64,000 nucleotides of DNA from Aureibaculum algae (GTDB lineage: Bacteria > Bacteroidota > Bacteroidia > Flavobacteriales > Flavobacteriaceae): contig NZ_CP040749.1 of NCBI RefSeq assembly GCF_006065315.1, positions 806,001-870,000 of the forward strand. Direction: 5' to 3'. The notes beneath the pieces were generated by a model. The model had not been told where the DNA came from, made no database searches, and saw nothing but the letters and a program-made list of their open reading frames with translations. The first letter of the stretch is position 1, and each line of letters opens with the position of its first letter. The translations under genes and the position numbers were made by a program. Positions 1 through 7,919 of the stretch are shown one piece after another.

Positions 1-1
1 T

Positions 2-445
2 GTTGATATAGCAAATGCAATTACAAATGTTCAAATTATGTTTTCAACGGATAGAACTTTCGTGTCTAGAATGGTACAGCAAGGTAAAAAGTTGTATTTG
101 CTTGATGCATATGTGCCAAAACTTAGTGATGCTGAAAAGATTGGATATACCCAAGAGCAAATAGAATGGGCAGAGTATAATGATGAAGAGGTTTGGAAAT
201 ATTTTATTGAAAACAAAATACTATTTAGTACTGAGCAAGAACTTTCTCGACGGTTCATTGATAATGCTCCATTTTCAAAATTTTATAGAGCCAATGATAA
301 TGAAACACCTGGAAGTATTGGAGTGTGGTTTGGCTGGCAAATTGTAAGAGCATTTATGCAAAATACGGACACGTCTTTACAAGAGATGTTACAAATGAAA
401 AATGACGAGATATTTAAAAAATCGAAATATAAGCCAAGTAAATAG
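2..445 (+). CDS. gldB: Gliding motility lipoprotein GldB, C-terminal part (gene starts before the window)
   Basis: The reading frame is open from base 2, with no stop before the first in-frame ATG at 38, so the gene begins outside the window and its lipoprotein signal cannot be seen. The visible 147 residues end with a GWQIVRAFM segment followed by SLQEML and a KSKYKP tail, which I recognise as the conserved end of GldB. GldB is an essential gliding-motility lipoprotein in Flavobacterium, tied to the GldKLMN/SprA type IX secretion machinery. The gene immediately downstream is gldC, the known neighbour of gldB, and this strongly supports the call. Confidence 0.85.
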   Translation, partial: VDIANAITNVQIMFSTDRTFVSRMVQQGKKLYLLDAYVPKLSDAEKIGYTQEQIEWAEYNDEEVWKYFIENKILFSTEQELSRRFIDNAPFSKFYRANDNETPGSIGVWFGWQIVRAFMQNTDTSLQEMLQMKNDEIFKKSKYKPSK

Positions 446-526
446 TATTCAATTGGGTGTTTTTAATTACCTATATAAAATAGAATATCAAAACTATTAA
501 ATTACTGTCACTAATATATTAAAACT

Positions 527-862
527 ATGTCAAAACATAATTCCGAAATAAAATTTACTGTAGAACTAGACGAAAATAAAATTCCTGAAAAATTATCTTG
601 GGATGCCAAAGATGGAGGAATTGATAATGAACCTACAAAGGCGGTTTTAATTTCTGTTTGGGATGATAAGAAGAAGGAAACTTTGAAAATGGACTTATGG
701 ACAAAAGACATGCCTCTTGATGAAATGCAACACTTTTTTCATCAGACATTACTTTCTATGTCAGATACATTTTATCGTGCTACAAATGATGAAAAAATGA
801 CAGCAACAATGCGAGATTTTTGCGACTACTTTGCTGAGAAATTGGAATTATTGGAGAAATAG
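527..862 (+). CDS. gldC: Gliding motility protein GldC
   Basis: This is a 111-residue acidic protein with no signal peptide or membrane segment. The pattern of IKFTVELDENKIPEKLSWDA near the start, then WDDKKKETLKMDLWTKDMP, is that of GldC, a small accessory protein that raises gliding efficiency in Flavobacterium. The length matches the family. It lies 81 bp after gldB on the same strand, and the pair is normally co-transcribed. The ATG at 527 is the natural start. The next gene, folK-dNK, converges from the other strand 48 bp away. Confidence 0.9.
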   Translation: MSKHNSEIKFTVELDENKIPEKLSWDAKDGGIDNEPTKAVLISVWDDKKKETLKMDLWTKDMPLDEMQHFFHQTLLSMSDTFYRATNDEKMTATMRDFCDYFAEKLELLEK

Positions 863-910
863 TATCGTTTTCGTTACTTAGAACTTTTTTTTAGTCAGTA
901 AACGGTAAGT

Positions 911-2053
911 TTATGCTTTGAGAATGCCTTTGTTATAATTAATCATATCAATAACACTATGGTAATCTTCAATGTTTTTCTCAAAATTCATTTCAGAGAC
1001 ATCAATTATTAATGTGTTTAAATTTTGCTCTGTTTTAATAAAGTTAACATAGCCTTGATGTATTTGTTCTAAATATTCAGGTTTTATGTTTTGCTCATAT
1101 GCTCGACCTCTTTTTTTAATGTTTTCAAGCAGGCTTTCAATACTCTGATAAAGATAAACATACAAATCGGGTTTGGTAATTTCTTTATACATTACATCAA
1201 AAATGCGTCTATATAATTTATATTCTTCCTTAGATAAAGAAACTTGAGCAAAAATGAGAGATTTGAAAATGTAATAGTCGGAAACAATAAAGTTTTTAAA
1301 TAAGTCAAACTGAGCTAAATCATCTGAAAGTTGTTGGTATCTATCTGCCAAAAAACTCATTTCTAGAGGAAAAGCATATTTTTCCATATCTTCGTAATAC
1401 TTGGGTAAAAACGGATTGTCGGCAAAACGTTCTAATACTAATTTTGCATTAAAATCGTCACCTATCATTTTTGCTAAGGTTGTTTTACCAGCACCAATAT
1501 TTCCTTCAATAGCTATGTAATTGTATTTTTCAATAATTGAAATAGGACGTGTTAGAATTAGATTGGTTTTTTTAATTTCTAAGGCATCATCACAATGGGC
1601 CAAACATTTAGTGATTGTTTCTTTGGCTATTGGATGTTTAAGTAACGGAGCAATTTCAGCCAAAGGCACTAAAACAAATTTACGGTCTAACATGCGTGGA
1701 TGTGGTACCGTCAAATTGTTGTAAAAAATGACTTCATCATCAAATAGTAGCACATCAATGTCAATTATTCTTGCTTTGTATGCTGTTGAGGTACCTCTAT
1801 TTCTACCAAGTTCCGTTTCAATTGTTAAAACACGTTCTAATAAATTTTCAGGATTTAAGTGACTGGAAACTTCAATGCAAATATTTAAAAAATCATCACT
1901 ATCAAAACCCCATGAAGCTGTTTTATAAACAGAAGATATTTTGGTAACTCTACCTACATTTTTAGCAATTGAATTAATAGCTAATTGTAGATTTTCTATG
2001 GGATTTCCGACGTTACTACCCAATGATAAATATGTGGTTCTTTGAATTTTCAT
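911..2053 (-). CDS. folK: Bifunctional HPPK (FolK) / deoxynucleoside kinase fusion
   Basis: This is a fusion of two enzymes. Residues 1 to about 160 are 6-hydroxymethyl-7,8-dihydropterin pyrophosphokinase (folate synthesis): SLGSNVGNP near the start, the ARIIDIDVLLFDDE signature and VPHPRMLDRKFVLVPL. From about residue 175 a deoxynucleoside kinase domain follows, with P-loop GNIGAGKTT at about 184-192, an ERF segment and a DRYQQ (DRY-type) motif, as in deoxyadenosine/deoxyguanosine kinases that salvage deoxynucleosides. The open frame extends 19 codons further upstream (to 2110), but MKIQRTTYLSLGSN at 2053 is the family-like start. The dNK half links functionally to thyA, nupC and deoC elsewhere in the window. 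Confidence 0.88.
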   Translation of the reverse strand: MKIQRTTYLSLGSNVGNPIENLQLAINSIAKNVGRVTKISSVYKTASWGFDSDDFLNICIEVSSHLNPENLLERVLTIETELGRNRGTSTAYKARIIDIDVLLFDDEVIFYNNLTVPHPRMLDRKFVLVPLAEIAPLLKHPIAKETITKCLAHCDDALEIKKTNLILTRPISIIEKYNYIAIEGNIGAGKTTLAKMIGDDFNAKLVLERFADNPFLPKYYEDMEKYAFPLEMSFLADRYQQLSDDLAQFDLFKNFIVSDYYIFKSLIFAQVSLSKEEYKLYRRIFDVMYKEITKPDLYVYLYQSIESLLENIKKRGRAYEQNIKPEYLEQIHQGYVNFIKTEQNLNTLIIDVSEMNFEKNIEDYHSVIDMINYNKGILKA

Positions 2054-2310
2054 GAAAGTGGTACAAAGAAAAATAAAATCATTAGATAAAAGATTATCTT
2101 TGCCGCTCAATTTATAAACATTTTAAAATGTTAATAGTATTTTGATGTAACATTTTAAAACATTACAAGACTTATTAGGAGAGTAAAATTGATGATTTGG
2201 TTCATAGGTAATTAAGAAAAGTGAATCAACATGTTGAAAACTATGATTTTGATGAGAATGATAAATTGTAAAGCACATGTTATAATTGAATAAAATAAAT
2301 ATATAGATAC

Positions 2311-4071
2311 ATGAAATTTTTAAGGGAATTATTAGCAGCAATACTAGGAGTTTTTATTGCAGTAGGATTAATGTTTGTGATATTGGTGGTTATTATTTCA
2401 GCCTCTACAGAGGATACTGCTGTTTCAGTTAAAAGCAATTCTGTGTTGGAGTTAAATTTAGAAAGTCAAATATTAGATTATGCTCCTAAAAGTAGTGATC
2501 CATTTGCTGAAATATTTGATATGGAAGAAGGTAAAATTGGTTTGCAGGAAATTTTAAACGCTATTGAAAATGCAGAAACGGACGACAAAATTAAGGGAAT
2601 AAGTATTCATACATTATTTGTAAATGCAGGAACAGCTCAAATACAAGCCATAAGAGATAAATTATTAGATTTTAAAAAATCAGGTAAATTTATAACAGCG
2701 TATGCTGATTATTATTTACAAAGTAATTATTATTTAAGTTCAGTGGCAGATTCTATTTTTGTAAACCCTGTTGGAGAAGTTGATTTTAGAGGGTTGTCAA
2801 CAGAGATTTTATATTATAAAGACTTACAAGAAAAGTCTGGTGTTAAAATGGAGGTCATTCGTCATGGTAAGTATAAAAGTGCAGTTGAACCGTTTTTAGC
2901 CAATGAAATGAGTGAAGCAAACAGAGAGCAAGTTTCCTCTTTTTTGAATTCTATTTGGAATGAAATTGTGGTAGATATTGCCGAAAGTAGAAATAAAACA
3001 GTTGAAGAAATAAATGCTATTGCTGATGACTTATTAGCAAGAACACCACAACTGGCCATAGAAAATAATATGGTTGACGATGAGTTATACAATGACGAGT
3101 ACACGGATAAATTGAAGAGTTTGGTTGGAATTGATAAAGATGAAAAACTAAATAACTTGTCAATTTCTGATTATATATCAACAGGAAAGGGGAGGGTGAA
3201 ATCATCAGCATCTGATAAAATTGCCATTATCTACGCACAGGGTGAAATAATATACGGTAAAGGAACACTAGAGGTTGTTGGACAAGAAAAAATTATTGAA
3301 GCCTTAACTAAAGCAAGAAAAGATGATAAAATTAAGGCGATCGTTTTAAGGGTGAATTCGCCAGGCGGTAGTGCTTTAGCTTCTGATTTAATATGGAGAG
3401 AGTTAGAATTAACCAAAAAAGAGAAGCCTCTTGTGGTATCTATGGGTAATTATGCAGCATCTGGAGGATATTATATTGCGTGTAATGCTAATGAAATTAT
3501 TGCAGAGCCTACTACGATTACGGGTTCTATTGGTGTCTTTGGAATTATACCTAATTTTAGTGAATTAACAAAAAAAATTGGTATAAACGCAGAACAGGTT
3601 GGTACTAATAAAAATTCATTTGCCTACAGTCCTTTTAAACCGATGACAGACGAGTTTTATGATGTTGCCAAGGAGGGTGTTGAAGGTATTTATAAAACTT
3701 TTGTAAGTCGTGTTGCTCAAGGTAGAAATATGACAGAAGCGGCCGTTGACAGTATAGCTCAAGGAAGAGTTTGGACAGGGGTAGAGGCCTTAGAAAATGG
3801 TTTGGTAGATAAGTTAGGAAATTTAAATGATGCAATTAATAGGGCAGCAGAGTTGGCAGAAATAACTGATTTTGGTATAACCAATTACCCGCGTTATAAA
3901 ACTAATTTTAAAGATGCATTTAACCCACTTTCATTTATTATAATGAGTAAAGAAAATATTATAAAAGAAGAATTGGGAGTTGAAAATTACCAAATATATA
4001 AAAACATAAAAGAGTTTTCAACTCTAAAAGGTGTACAAGCGAGAATGCCGTTTGAGTTAAAAATTAAATAA
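2311..4071 (+). CDS. sppA: Signal peptide peptidase SppA, 67K type
   Basis: This 586-residue inner-membrane serine protease digests cleaved signal peptides. An N-terminal membrane helix (residues 5-30) is followed by two ClpP/crotonase-like S49 repeats, the long form found in E. coli. The GKYKSAVEPF motif (about 186-195) carries the catalytic lysine, and SMGNYAASGGYY has the nucleophilic serine at about residue 384. Length and both catalytic motifs match the family. A near-consensus -7 element (TATAATTG, 2281-2288) lies just upstream. The stop abuts, with no gap, the stop of the convergent AraC-type regulator at 4072. Confidence 0.93.
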   Translation: MKFLRELLAAILGVFIAVGLMFVILVVIISASTEDTAVSVKSNSVLELNLESQILDYAPKSSDPFAEIFDMEEGKIGLQEILNAIENAETDDKIKGISIHTLFVNAGTAQIQAIRDKLLDFKKSGKFITAYADYYLQSNYYLSSVADSIFVNPVGEVDFRGLSTEILYYKDLQEKSGVKMEVIRHGKYKSAVEPFLANEMSEANREQVSSFLNSIWNEIVVDIAESRNKTVEEINAIADDLLARTPQLAIENNMVDDELYNDEYTDKLKSLVGIDKDEKLNNLSISDYISTGKGRVKSSASDKIAIIYAQGEIIYGKGTLEVVGQEKIIEALTKARKDDKIKAIVLRVNSPGGSALASDLIWRELELTKKEKPLVVSMGNYAASGGYYIACNANEIIAEPTTITGSIGVFGIIPNFSELTKKIGINAEQVGTNKNSFAYSPFKPMTDEFYDVAKEGVEGIYKTFVSRVAQGRNMTEAAVDSIAQGRVWTGVEALENGLVDKLGNLNDAINRAAELAEITDFGITNYPRYKTNFKDAFNPLSFIIMSKENIIKEELGVENYQIYKNIKEFSTLKGVQARMPFELKIK

Positions 4072-4956
4072 TTAGCCTTGCTTGATTAAGTGTTTAATTT
4101 CACTTCTATATTTAGAGGCACTTTTTCCGGTAATCTCATTAAATAATTTGTTGAAGTGTGAAAAATTATTAAAACCACACTCAAAACAGATATCTGTTAT
4201 GCTTGATTGACTTTCTGAGAGTAATTTGGTTGCATGAACAACGCGATATTCATTTACTAGCTTTGTAAAAGTCTTACCCGTGGCTTTTTTAAAATACCTA
4301 CAAAATGCAGGTACAGTCATACTTACTTTATCTGCAATTTCGTCTAATGGAATCGGTCGTTGGAAATTGGTGTTGATATGCTTAAAAATCATATCAATTT
4401 TCGCACTGTCTTGGGCTTCTGTTTCAAAAGAGAAGCCATCTACATTTAATAATGTATAATCTTCTGCTTTGGCTAAATCGTTTAAAATTTCAAGCAATAG
4501 GCTTATCCTCTCAAACCCTTTTAAATCAATTAAGTGTTGAATTTTGGGCCCCACAACCTCTTTTGTTTCCGGTCTGTATAGTAATCCTTTTTTAGCTTTT
4601 TCTAATAATAACTCAATCGCATTCATTTCTGGAATCTTAAAAAAGTTTTCTCCTAAGAAATCCGGTTTAAATTGTACAATTGTTTCTGTACCTCTAGTGG
4701 TAAGACGATCTGCAAATCCATTATGCGGAAGGTTAGATCCAATTAATATAAGTTGACTGTTGTTGAAATATGACAAGTGGTTACCAATATGTCTCTTTCC
4801 TTTTCCTTTATCAACATATACTAATTCTATTTCTGGATGAAAGTGCCAAAATGCAGAGTTTTTATTTTTTATTTTTTTTGTATGCTGCATTACCAAAACA
4901 GAACTTCCAAAATTGGGACTTATCTTTTCAAAAGTTGGTTTCTTAATCATTGTCAT
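4072..4956 (-). CDS. AraC-family transcriptional regulator with cupin-type sensing domain
   Basis: This is a 294-residue regulator. The first ~170 residues look like an AraC-type cupin sensing domain (HFHPEIELVYVDKGKGKRHIG, then LILIGSNLPHNG). The C-terminal ~100 residues are a double helix-turn-helix AraC DNA-binding domain: LDEIADKVSMTVPAFCRYFKKATG, then SITDICFECGFNNFSHFNKLFNE and KYR. Cupin-type AraC proteins usually sense sugars or related small molecules. A second ATG two codons in (4950) is equally possible. A TAATTTTG element (4974-4981) sits 18 bp upstream. It is divergent from the four-copy secreted-protein array, so control of that array is a fair inference. Effector unknown. Confidence 0.88.
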   Translation of the reverse strand: MTMIKKPTFEKISPNFGSSVLVMQHTKKIKNKNSAFWHFHPEIELVYVDKGKGKRHIGNHLSYFNNSQLILIGSNLPHNGFADRLTTRGTETIVQFKPDFLGENFFKIPEMNAIELLLEKAKKGLLYRPETKEVVGPKIQHLIDLKGFERISLLLEILNDLAKAEDYTLLNVDGFSFETEAQDSAKIDMIFKHINTNFQRPIPLDEIADKVSMTVPAFCRYFKKATGKTFTKLVNEYRVVHATKLLSESQSSITDICFECGFNNFSHFNKLFNEITGKSASKYRSEIKHLIKQG

Positions 4957-4973
4957 ATTATTTATTATTGTTA

Positions 4974-4981
4974 CAAAATTA
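4974..4981 (-). promoter_or_regulatory. -7 promoter element for the AraC-type regulator
   Basis: Read on the minus strand this is TAATTTTG, a perfect match to the Bacteroidota -7 consensus TAnnTTTG, 18-24 bp before the two candidate start codons. No clear -33 TTG is present at the expected distance, so the promoter may be weak or activator dependent. Confidence 0.5.
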
Positions 4982-5066
4982 CGAGATATTATCCGGTAAA
5001 TCTATAGACATTTAACAATATTGTGTTCTAAATTAACATTTTTAAATACAGTGTGGGTTAATTGTG

Positions 5067-5091
5067 TTAATATACTATATAAATGTATTAA
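5067..5091. promoter_or_regulatory. Conserved inverted repeat upstream of array unit 1, candidate operator
   Basis: TTAATA (5067-5072) and TATTAA (5086-5091) form an inverted repeat about 30 bp before the -7 element. Closely related sequence precedes all four genes (GTGTTAATATAC or GCGTTAATATAC, then an AT-rich spacer and TATTAA). It lies between the AraC-type gene and the array, so it is a candidate site for that regulator. This is inference from position and conservation among the units. Confidence 0.35.
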
Positions 5092-5122
5092 AATTGATGT
5101 TTTTTAGAGTTATATGTCGCTA

Positions 5123-5130
5123 TACATTTG
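5123..5130 (+). promoter_or_regulatory. -7 promoter element, array unit 1
   Basis: TACATTTG matches TAnnTTTG exactly, 29 bp before the ATG. A TTG (5094-5096) lies 26 bp upstream, longer than the usual 19-23 bp spacing, so the -33 element is doubtful. Confidence 0.65.
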
Positions 5131-5159
5131 TAGCATAAATAATTCTAAAAAAAGAAAAG

Positions 5160-5741
5160 ATGAAACAAATAATAAAAAACAGTTTAGTATTAGTAGTGTT
5201 ATTCGCTACTATGATTAGTTATGCAAATGAAATTGTAACTAACGAAAATGATGATGCTACTAACGTAACATTAAATAATGTAACAGAAGGATCTGTATTG
5301 AGTATAAAAGATGTTAATGGTTTAATTCTTTACAAAGAAACTATACAAGTAAGTGGTGATTATTCAAAGAAGTTTGATTTGACTTCATTACCTGATGGAA
5401 ATTATATTTTTGAATTGGATAAAGATTTTGAAATTAAATCTATACCCTTTAATGTAAAACGTAATATAGTAGATCTTAATATTGAAAATAAGTCTGTAGT
5501 TTTTAAACCAGCTATGGTTTTTGAAAATGGAATGTTAAGAATTCAAAAAACGATTCTTAATTCTGAAAATGGATTGAACATAAAAATTTATTTTGAAAAT
5601 GGAGATTTAGTACATTCAGAGAACTTTAACAATGAAAAGTTAATAAATAAGACGTATGATTTTTCAAAAAGTTTAAAAGGTAAGTATAAAGTGTTATTAT
5701 CAACTGAAGATAGAACTTTTTCAAAAGAAATAAATTTTTAA
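5160..5741 (+). CDS. Small secreted protein, array copy 1 (two T9SS-CTD-like beta domains)
   Basis: This 193-residue protein has a clear signal peptide (hydrophobic 8-20, cleavage likely after SYA at 22). I do not recognise a named family. Two similar halves are visible. Residues ~40-103 have SIKDVNGLILYKE, then FDLTSLPDGNYIFELD; residues ~128-193 have KIYFENGDLVHSE, then YDFSKSLKGKYKVLLS and a final beta strand. The pattern 'x-NG-xx-hydrophobic ... D-L/F-S-x-L-x-G-x-Y-x-V' resembles the type IX secretion C-terminal domain, but with no passenger. It is monocistronic, with its own promoter and terminator. Function unknown. Confidence 0.85.
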   Translation: MKQIIKNSLVLVVLFATMISYANEIVTNENDDATNVTLNNVTEGSVLSIKDVNGLILYKETIQVSGDYSKKFDLTSLPDGNYIFELDKDFEIKSIPFNVKRNIVDLNIENKSVVFKPAMVFENGMLRIQKTILNSENGLNIKIYFENGDLVHSENFNNEKLINKTYDFSKSLKGKYKVLLSTEDRTFSKEINF

Positions 5742-5791
5742 ATGACATTTGTGATATAAAATTCATAAATATTTAATTAGTTAGTTTGAGT

Positions 5792-5822
5792 AAAAAGTGA
5801 GTGTTGTGGCTCACTTTTTTTT
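5792..5822 (+). terminator. Intrinsic terminator, array unit 1
   Basis: Arms AAAAAGTGAG (5792-5801) and CTCACTTTTT (5810-5819) pair perfectly around an 8-nt loop and run into a T tract. The same hairpin follows every gene in the array. Confidence 0.85.
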
Positions 5823-6042
5823 TGTTTAAAAGTCAGCACAATTGTTTTATAGAATAGGAACCTGCTTTTGGTTGCGTAGTGCATAATAACCTATTACTAT
5901 GCAAGTCAAAATTTTATGAAACTACGGAAAGTTAACCTGAATGTATGCTAAATTAACAAGTAGAGTTGATTGTGAAATACATTGTGTTAATATACCATAC
6001 AAATGTATTAATATTGATGTTTTCTAAAGTTATATCTCGCTA

Positions 6043-6050
6043 TACATTTG
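6043..6050 (+). promoter_or_regulatory. -7 promoter element, array unit 2
   Basis: TACATTTG, an exact TAnnTTTG match, at the same distance (29 bp) from the ATG as in unit 1. The 40 bases around it are almost identical to unit 1. Confidence 0.65.
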
Positions 6051-6079
6051 TAGCATAAATAATTCTAAAAAAAGAAAAG

Positions 6080-6661
6080 ATGAAACAAATAATAAAAAAC
6101 AGTTTAGTATTAGTAGTGTTATTCGCTACTATGATTAGTTATGCAAATGAAATTGTAACTAACGAAAATGATGAAACTACTAGCGTAACATTAAATAATG
6201 TAACAGAAGGATCTGTATTGAGTATAAAAGATGTTGATGGTTTAATTCTTTACAAAGAAACTATACAAGTAAGTGGTGATTATTCAAAGAAGTTTGATTT
6301 GACTTCATTACCTGATGGAAATTATATTTTTGAATTGGATAAAGATTTTGAAATTAAATCTATACCCTTTAATGTAAAACGTAATATAGTAGATCTTAAT
6401 ATTGAAAATAAGTCTGTAGTTTTTAAACCAGCTATGGTTTTTGAAAATGGAATGTTAAGAATTCAAAAAACGATTCTTAATTCTGAAAAAGAATTGAGCA
6501 TAAAAATTTATTTTGAAAATGGAGATTTAGTACATTCAGAGAACTTTAACAATGAAAAGTTAATAAATAAGACGTATGATTTTTCAAAAAGTTTAAAAGG
6601 TAAGTATAAAGTGTTATTATCAACTGAAGATAGAACTTTTTCAAAAGAGATAAATTTTTAA
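6080..6661 (+). CDS. Small secreted protein, array copy 2
   Basis: This copy has 193 residues and differs from copy 1 at seven positions: D32E, A33T, N35S, N53D, N137K, G138E and N140S. Signal peptide, two-domain pattern and C-terminal strand are unchanged. The substitutions cluster just after the signal-peptide cleavage site and at the start of the second domain; the rest is frozen. Promoter, leader and terminator are also copies of those of unit 1. The high identity implies recent duplication or continuing gene conversion. Function unknown; probably exported to the periplasm or cell surface. Confidence 0.85.
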   Translation: MKQIIKNSLVLVVLFATMISYANEIVTNENDETTSVTLNNVTEGSVLSIKDVDGLILYKETIQVSGDYSKKFDLTSLPDGNYIFELDKDFEIKSIPFNVKRNIVDLNIENKSVVFKPAMVFENGMLRIQKTILNSEKELSIKIYFENGDLVHSENFNNEKLINKTYDFSKSLKGKYKVLLSTEDRTFSKEINF

Positions 6662-6711
6662 ATGACATTTGTGATATAAAATTCATAAATATTTAATTAG
6701 TTAGTTTGAGT

Positions 6712-6743
6712 AAAAAGTGAGTGTTGTGGCTCACTTTTTTTTT
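6712..6743 (+). terminator. Intrinsic terminator, array unit 2
   Basis: Same hairpin as unit 1: AAAAAGTGAG (6712-6721), 8-nt loop, CTCACTTTTT (6730-6739), then T tract. Confidence 0.85.
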
Positions 6744-6962
6744 GTTTAAAAGTCAGGACAATTGTTTTATAGAATAGGAACCTGCTTTAGGTTGCGTAGT
6801 GCATAATAACCTATTTCTATGCAAGTCAAAATTTTATGAAACTACGGAAAATTAACCTTAATATATGCTAAATTAACAAGTAAAATTGATTGCGAATCAC
6901 ATTGCGTTAATATACTATACATATATATTAATATTGATGTTTTCTAAAAGTAGAAGTGCCCA

Positions 6963-6970
6963 TACATTTG
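6963..6970 (+). promoter_or_regulatory. -7 promoter element, array unit 3
   Basis: TACATTTG, an exact TAnnTTTG match, 30 bp before the ATG. The sequence directly upstream (AAAGTAGAAGTGCCCA) differs from units 1-2 and is shared with unit 4, so the two pairs may differ in promoter strength or control. Confidence 0.65.
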
Positions 6971-7000
6971 TAGTGTAATTAATTCTAAAAAAACAATAAC

Positions 7001-7579
7001 ATGAAAAACGTGATCAAAAACAGTTTAGTATTAGTAGTATTATTTGCTACTATGATTAGTTATGCAAATGAAATTGTAACTAACGAAAATGATGATGTTA
7101 CTAACGTAACATTAAATGATGTAACAGAAGGTTCTGTATTGAGTATAAAAGACATGAATGGTTTAATTCTTTATAAAGAGACAATTCAAATAAATGGAAA
7201 TTACTCAAAGAAGTTTGATTTAACGGCATTACCAGACGGTAATTATATTTTTGAATTGGATAAAGAGTTTCAAGTTAATTTAATTCCCTTTGATGTAAAT
7301 AAGAGTAAAGTTGTTTTTGATAAAGAAAATGAATCTATCTTTTTTAAGCCTGCAGTTGTAAACAACGGTGGACTCTTAACAATTCATAAAACAATTCTAG
7401 ACTCTGAATTTTTAGGATTAAGTATTTTTTATGAGAACGGAGATTTGGTTTATTCTGAGAAAATTGAAAATGACCAAATATTTAATAAAGTATATGACTT
7501 TTCTTCAAGTATAGCAGGAAAATATAGAGTTGTACTTTCAAATAAAGAGATGTCATTTGAAAAAGAAATTAAAATTTAA
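7001..7579 (+). CDS. Small secreted protein, array copy 3 (second subtype)
   Basis: This is 192 residues with the same signal peptide and N-terminal domain as copies 1-2 (few changes up to residue ~88). From residue 89 to the end it is a clearly different variant: FQVNLIPFDVNKSK, then SIFFKPAVVNNGGLLTIHK, then LSIFYENGDLVYSEK and YDFSSSIAGKYRVVLS. The fold pattern of the second half is kept while surface residues change. A new variant has therefore been built behind a conserved export signal and first domain. Function unknown. Confidence 0.85.
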   Translation: MKNVIKNSLVLVVLFATMISYANEIVTNENDDVTNVTLNDVTEGSVLSIKDMNGLILYKETIQINGNYSKKFDLTALPDGNYIFELDKEFQVNLIPFDVNKSKVVFDKENESIFFKPAVVNNGGLLTIHKTILDSEFLGLSIFYENGDLVYSEKIENDQIFNKVYDFSSSIAGKYRVVLSNKEMSFEKEIKI

Positions 7580-7630
7580 AGACATTTATGATAAGTCAAT
7601 ATCATAGATATTTGATTAGTTAGTTTGAGT

Positions 7631-7662
7631 AAAAAGTGAGTGTAGTGGCTCACTTTTTTTTT
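7631..7662 (+). terminator. Intrinsic terminator, array unit 3
   Basis: AAAAAGTGAG (7631-7640) pairs with CTCACTTTTT (7649-7658) around a TGTAGTGG loop and is followed by T residues. The loop differs by one base from units 1-2. Confidence 0.85.
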
Positions 7663-7881
7663 GTTCAAAAGTCAGCACAATTGTTTTATAGAATAGGAAC
7701 CTGCTTTAGGTTGAGTAGTACATAATAACCTATTTCTATGCAAGTCAAAATTTTATGAAACTACGGAAAATTAACCTTAATATATGCTAAATTAACAAGT
7801 AAAATTGATTATGAATCACATTGTGTTAATATACTATACATATATATTAATATTGATGTTTTCTAAAAGTAGAAGTGCCCA

Positions 7882-7889
7882 TACATTTG
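7882..7889 (+). promoter_or_regulatory. -7 promoter element, array unit 4
   Basis: TACATTTG, an exact TAnnTTTG match, 30 bp before the ATG, in a leader essentially identical to unit 3. Confidence 0.65.
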
Positions 7890-7919
7890 TAGTGTAATTA
7901 ATTCTAAAAAAACAATAAC

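Noticed and set aside
31..258. Open frames opposite or overlapping real genes, many of 60-110 codons throughout the window
   Set aside because: They lie entirely within clearly identified genes in another frame, have no family-like motifs and arise easily in AT-rich coding DNA.
2054..2110. Nineteen-codon N-terminal extension of folK
   Set aside because: HPPK normally begins just before SLGSN; the extension has no family resemblance and the ATG at 2053 fits.
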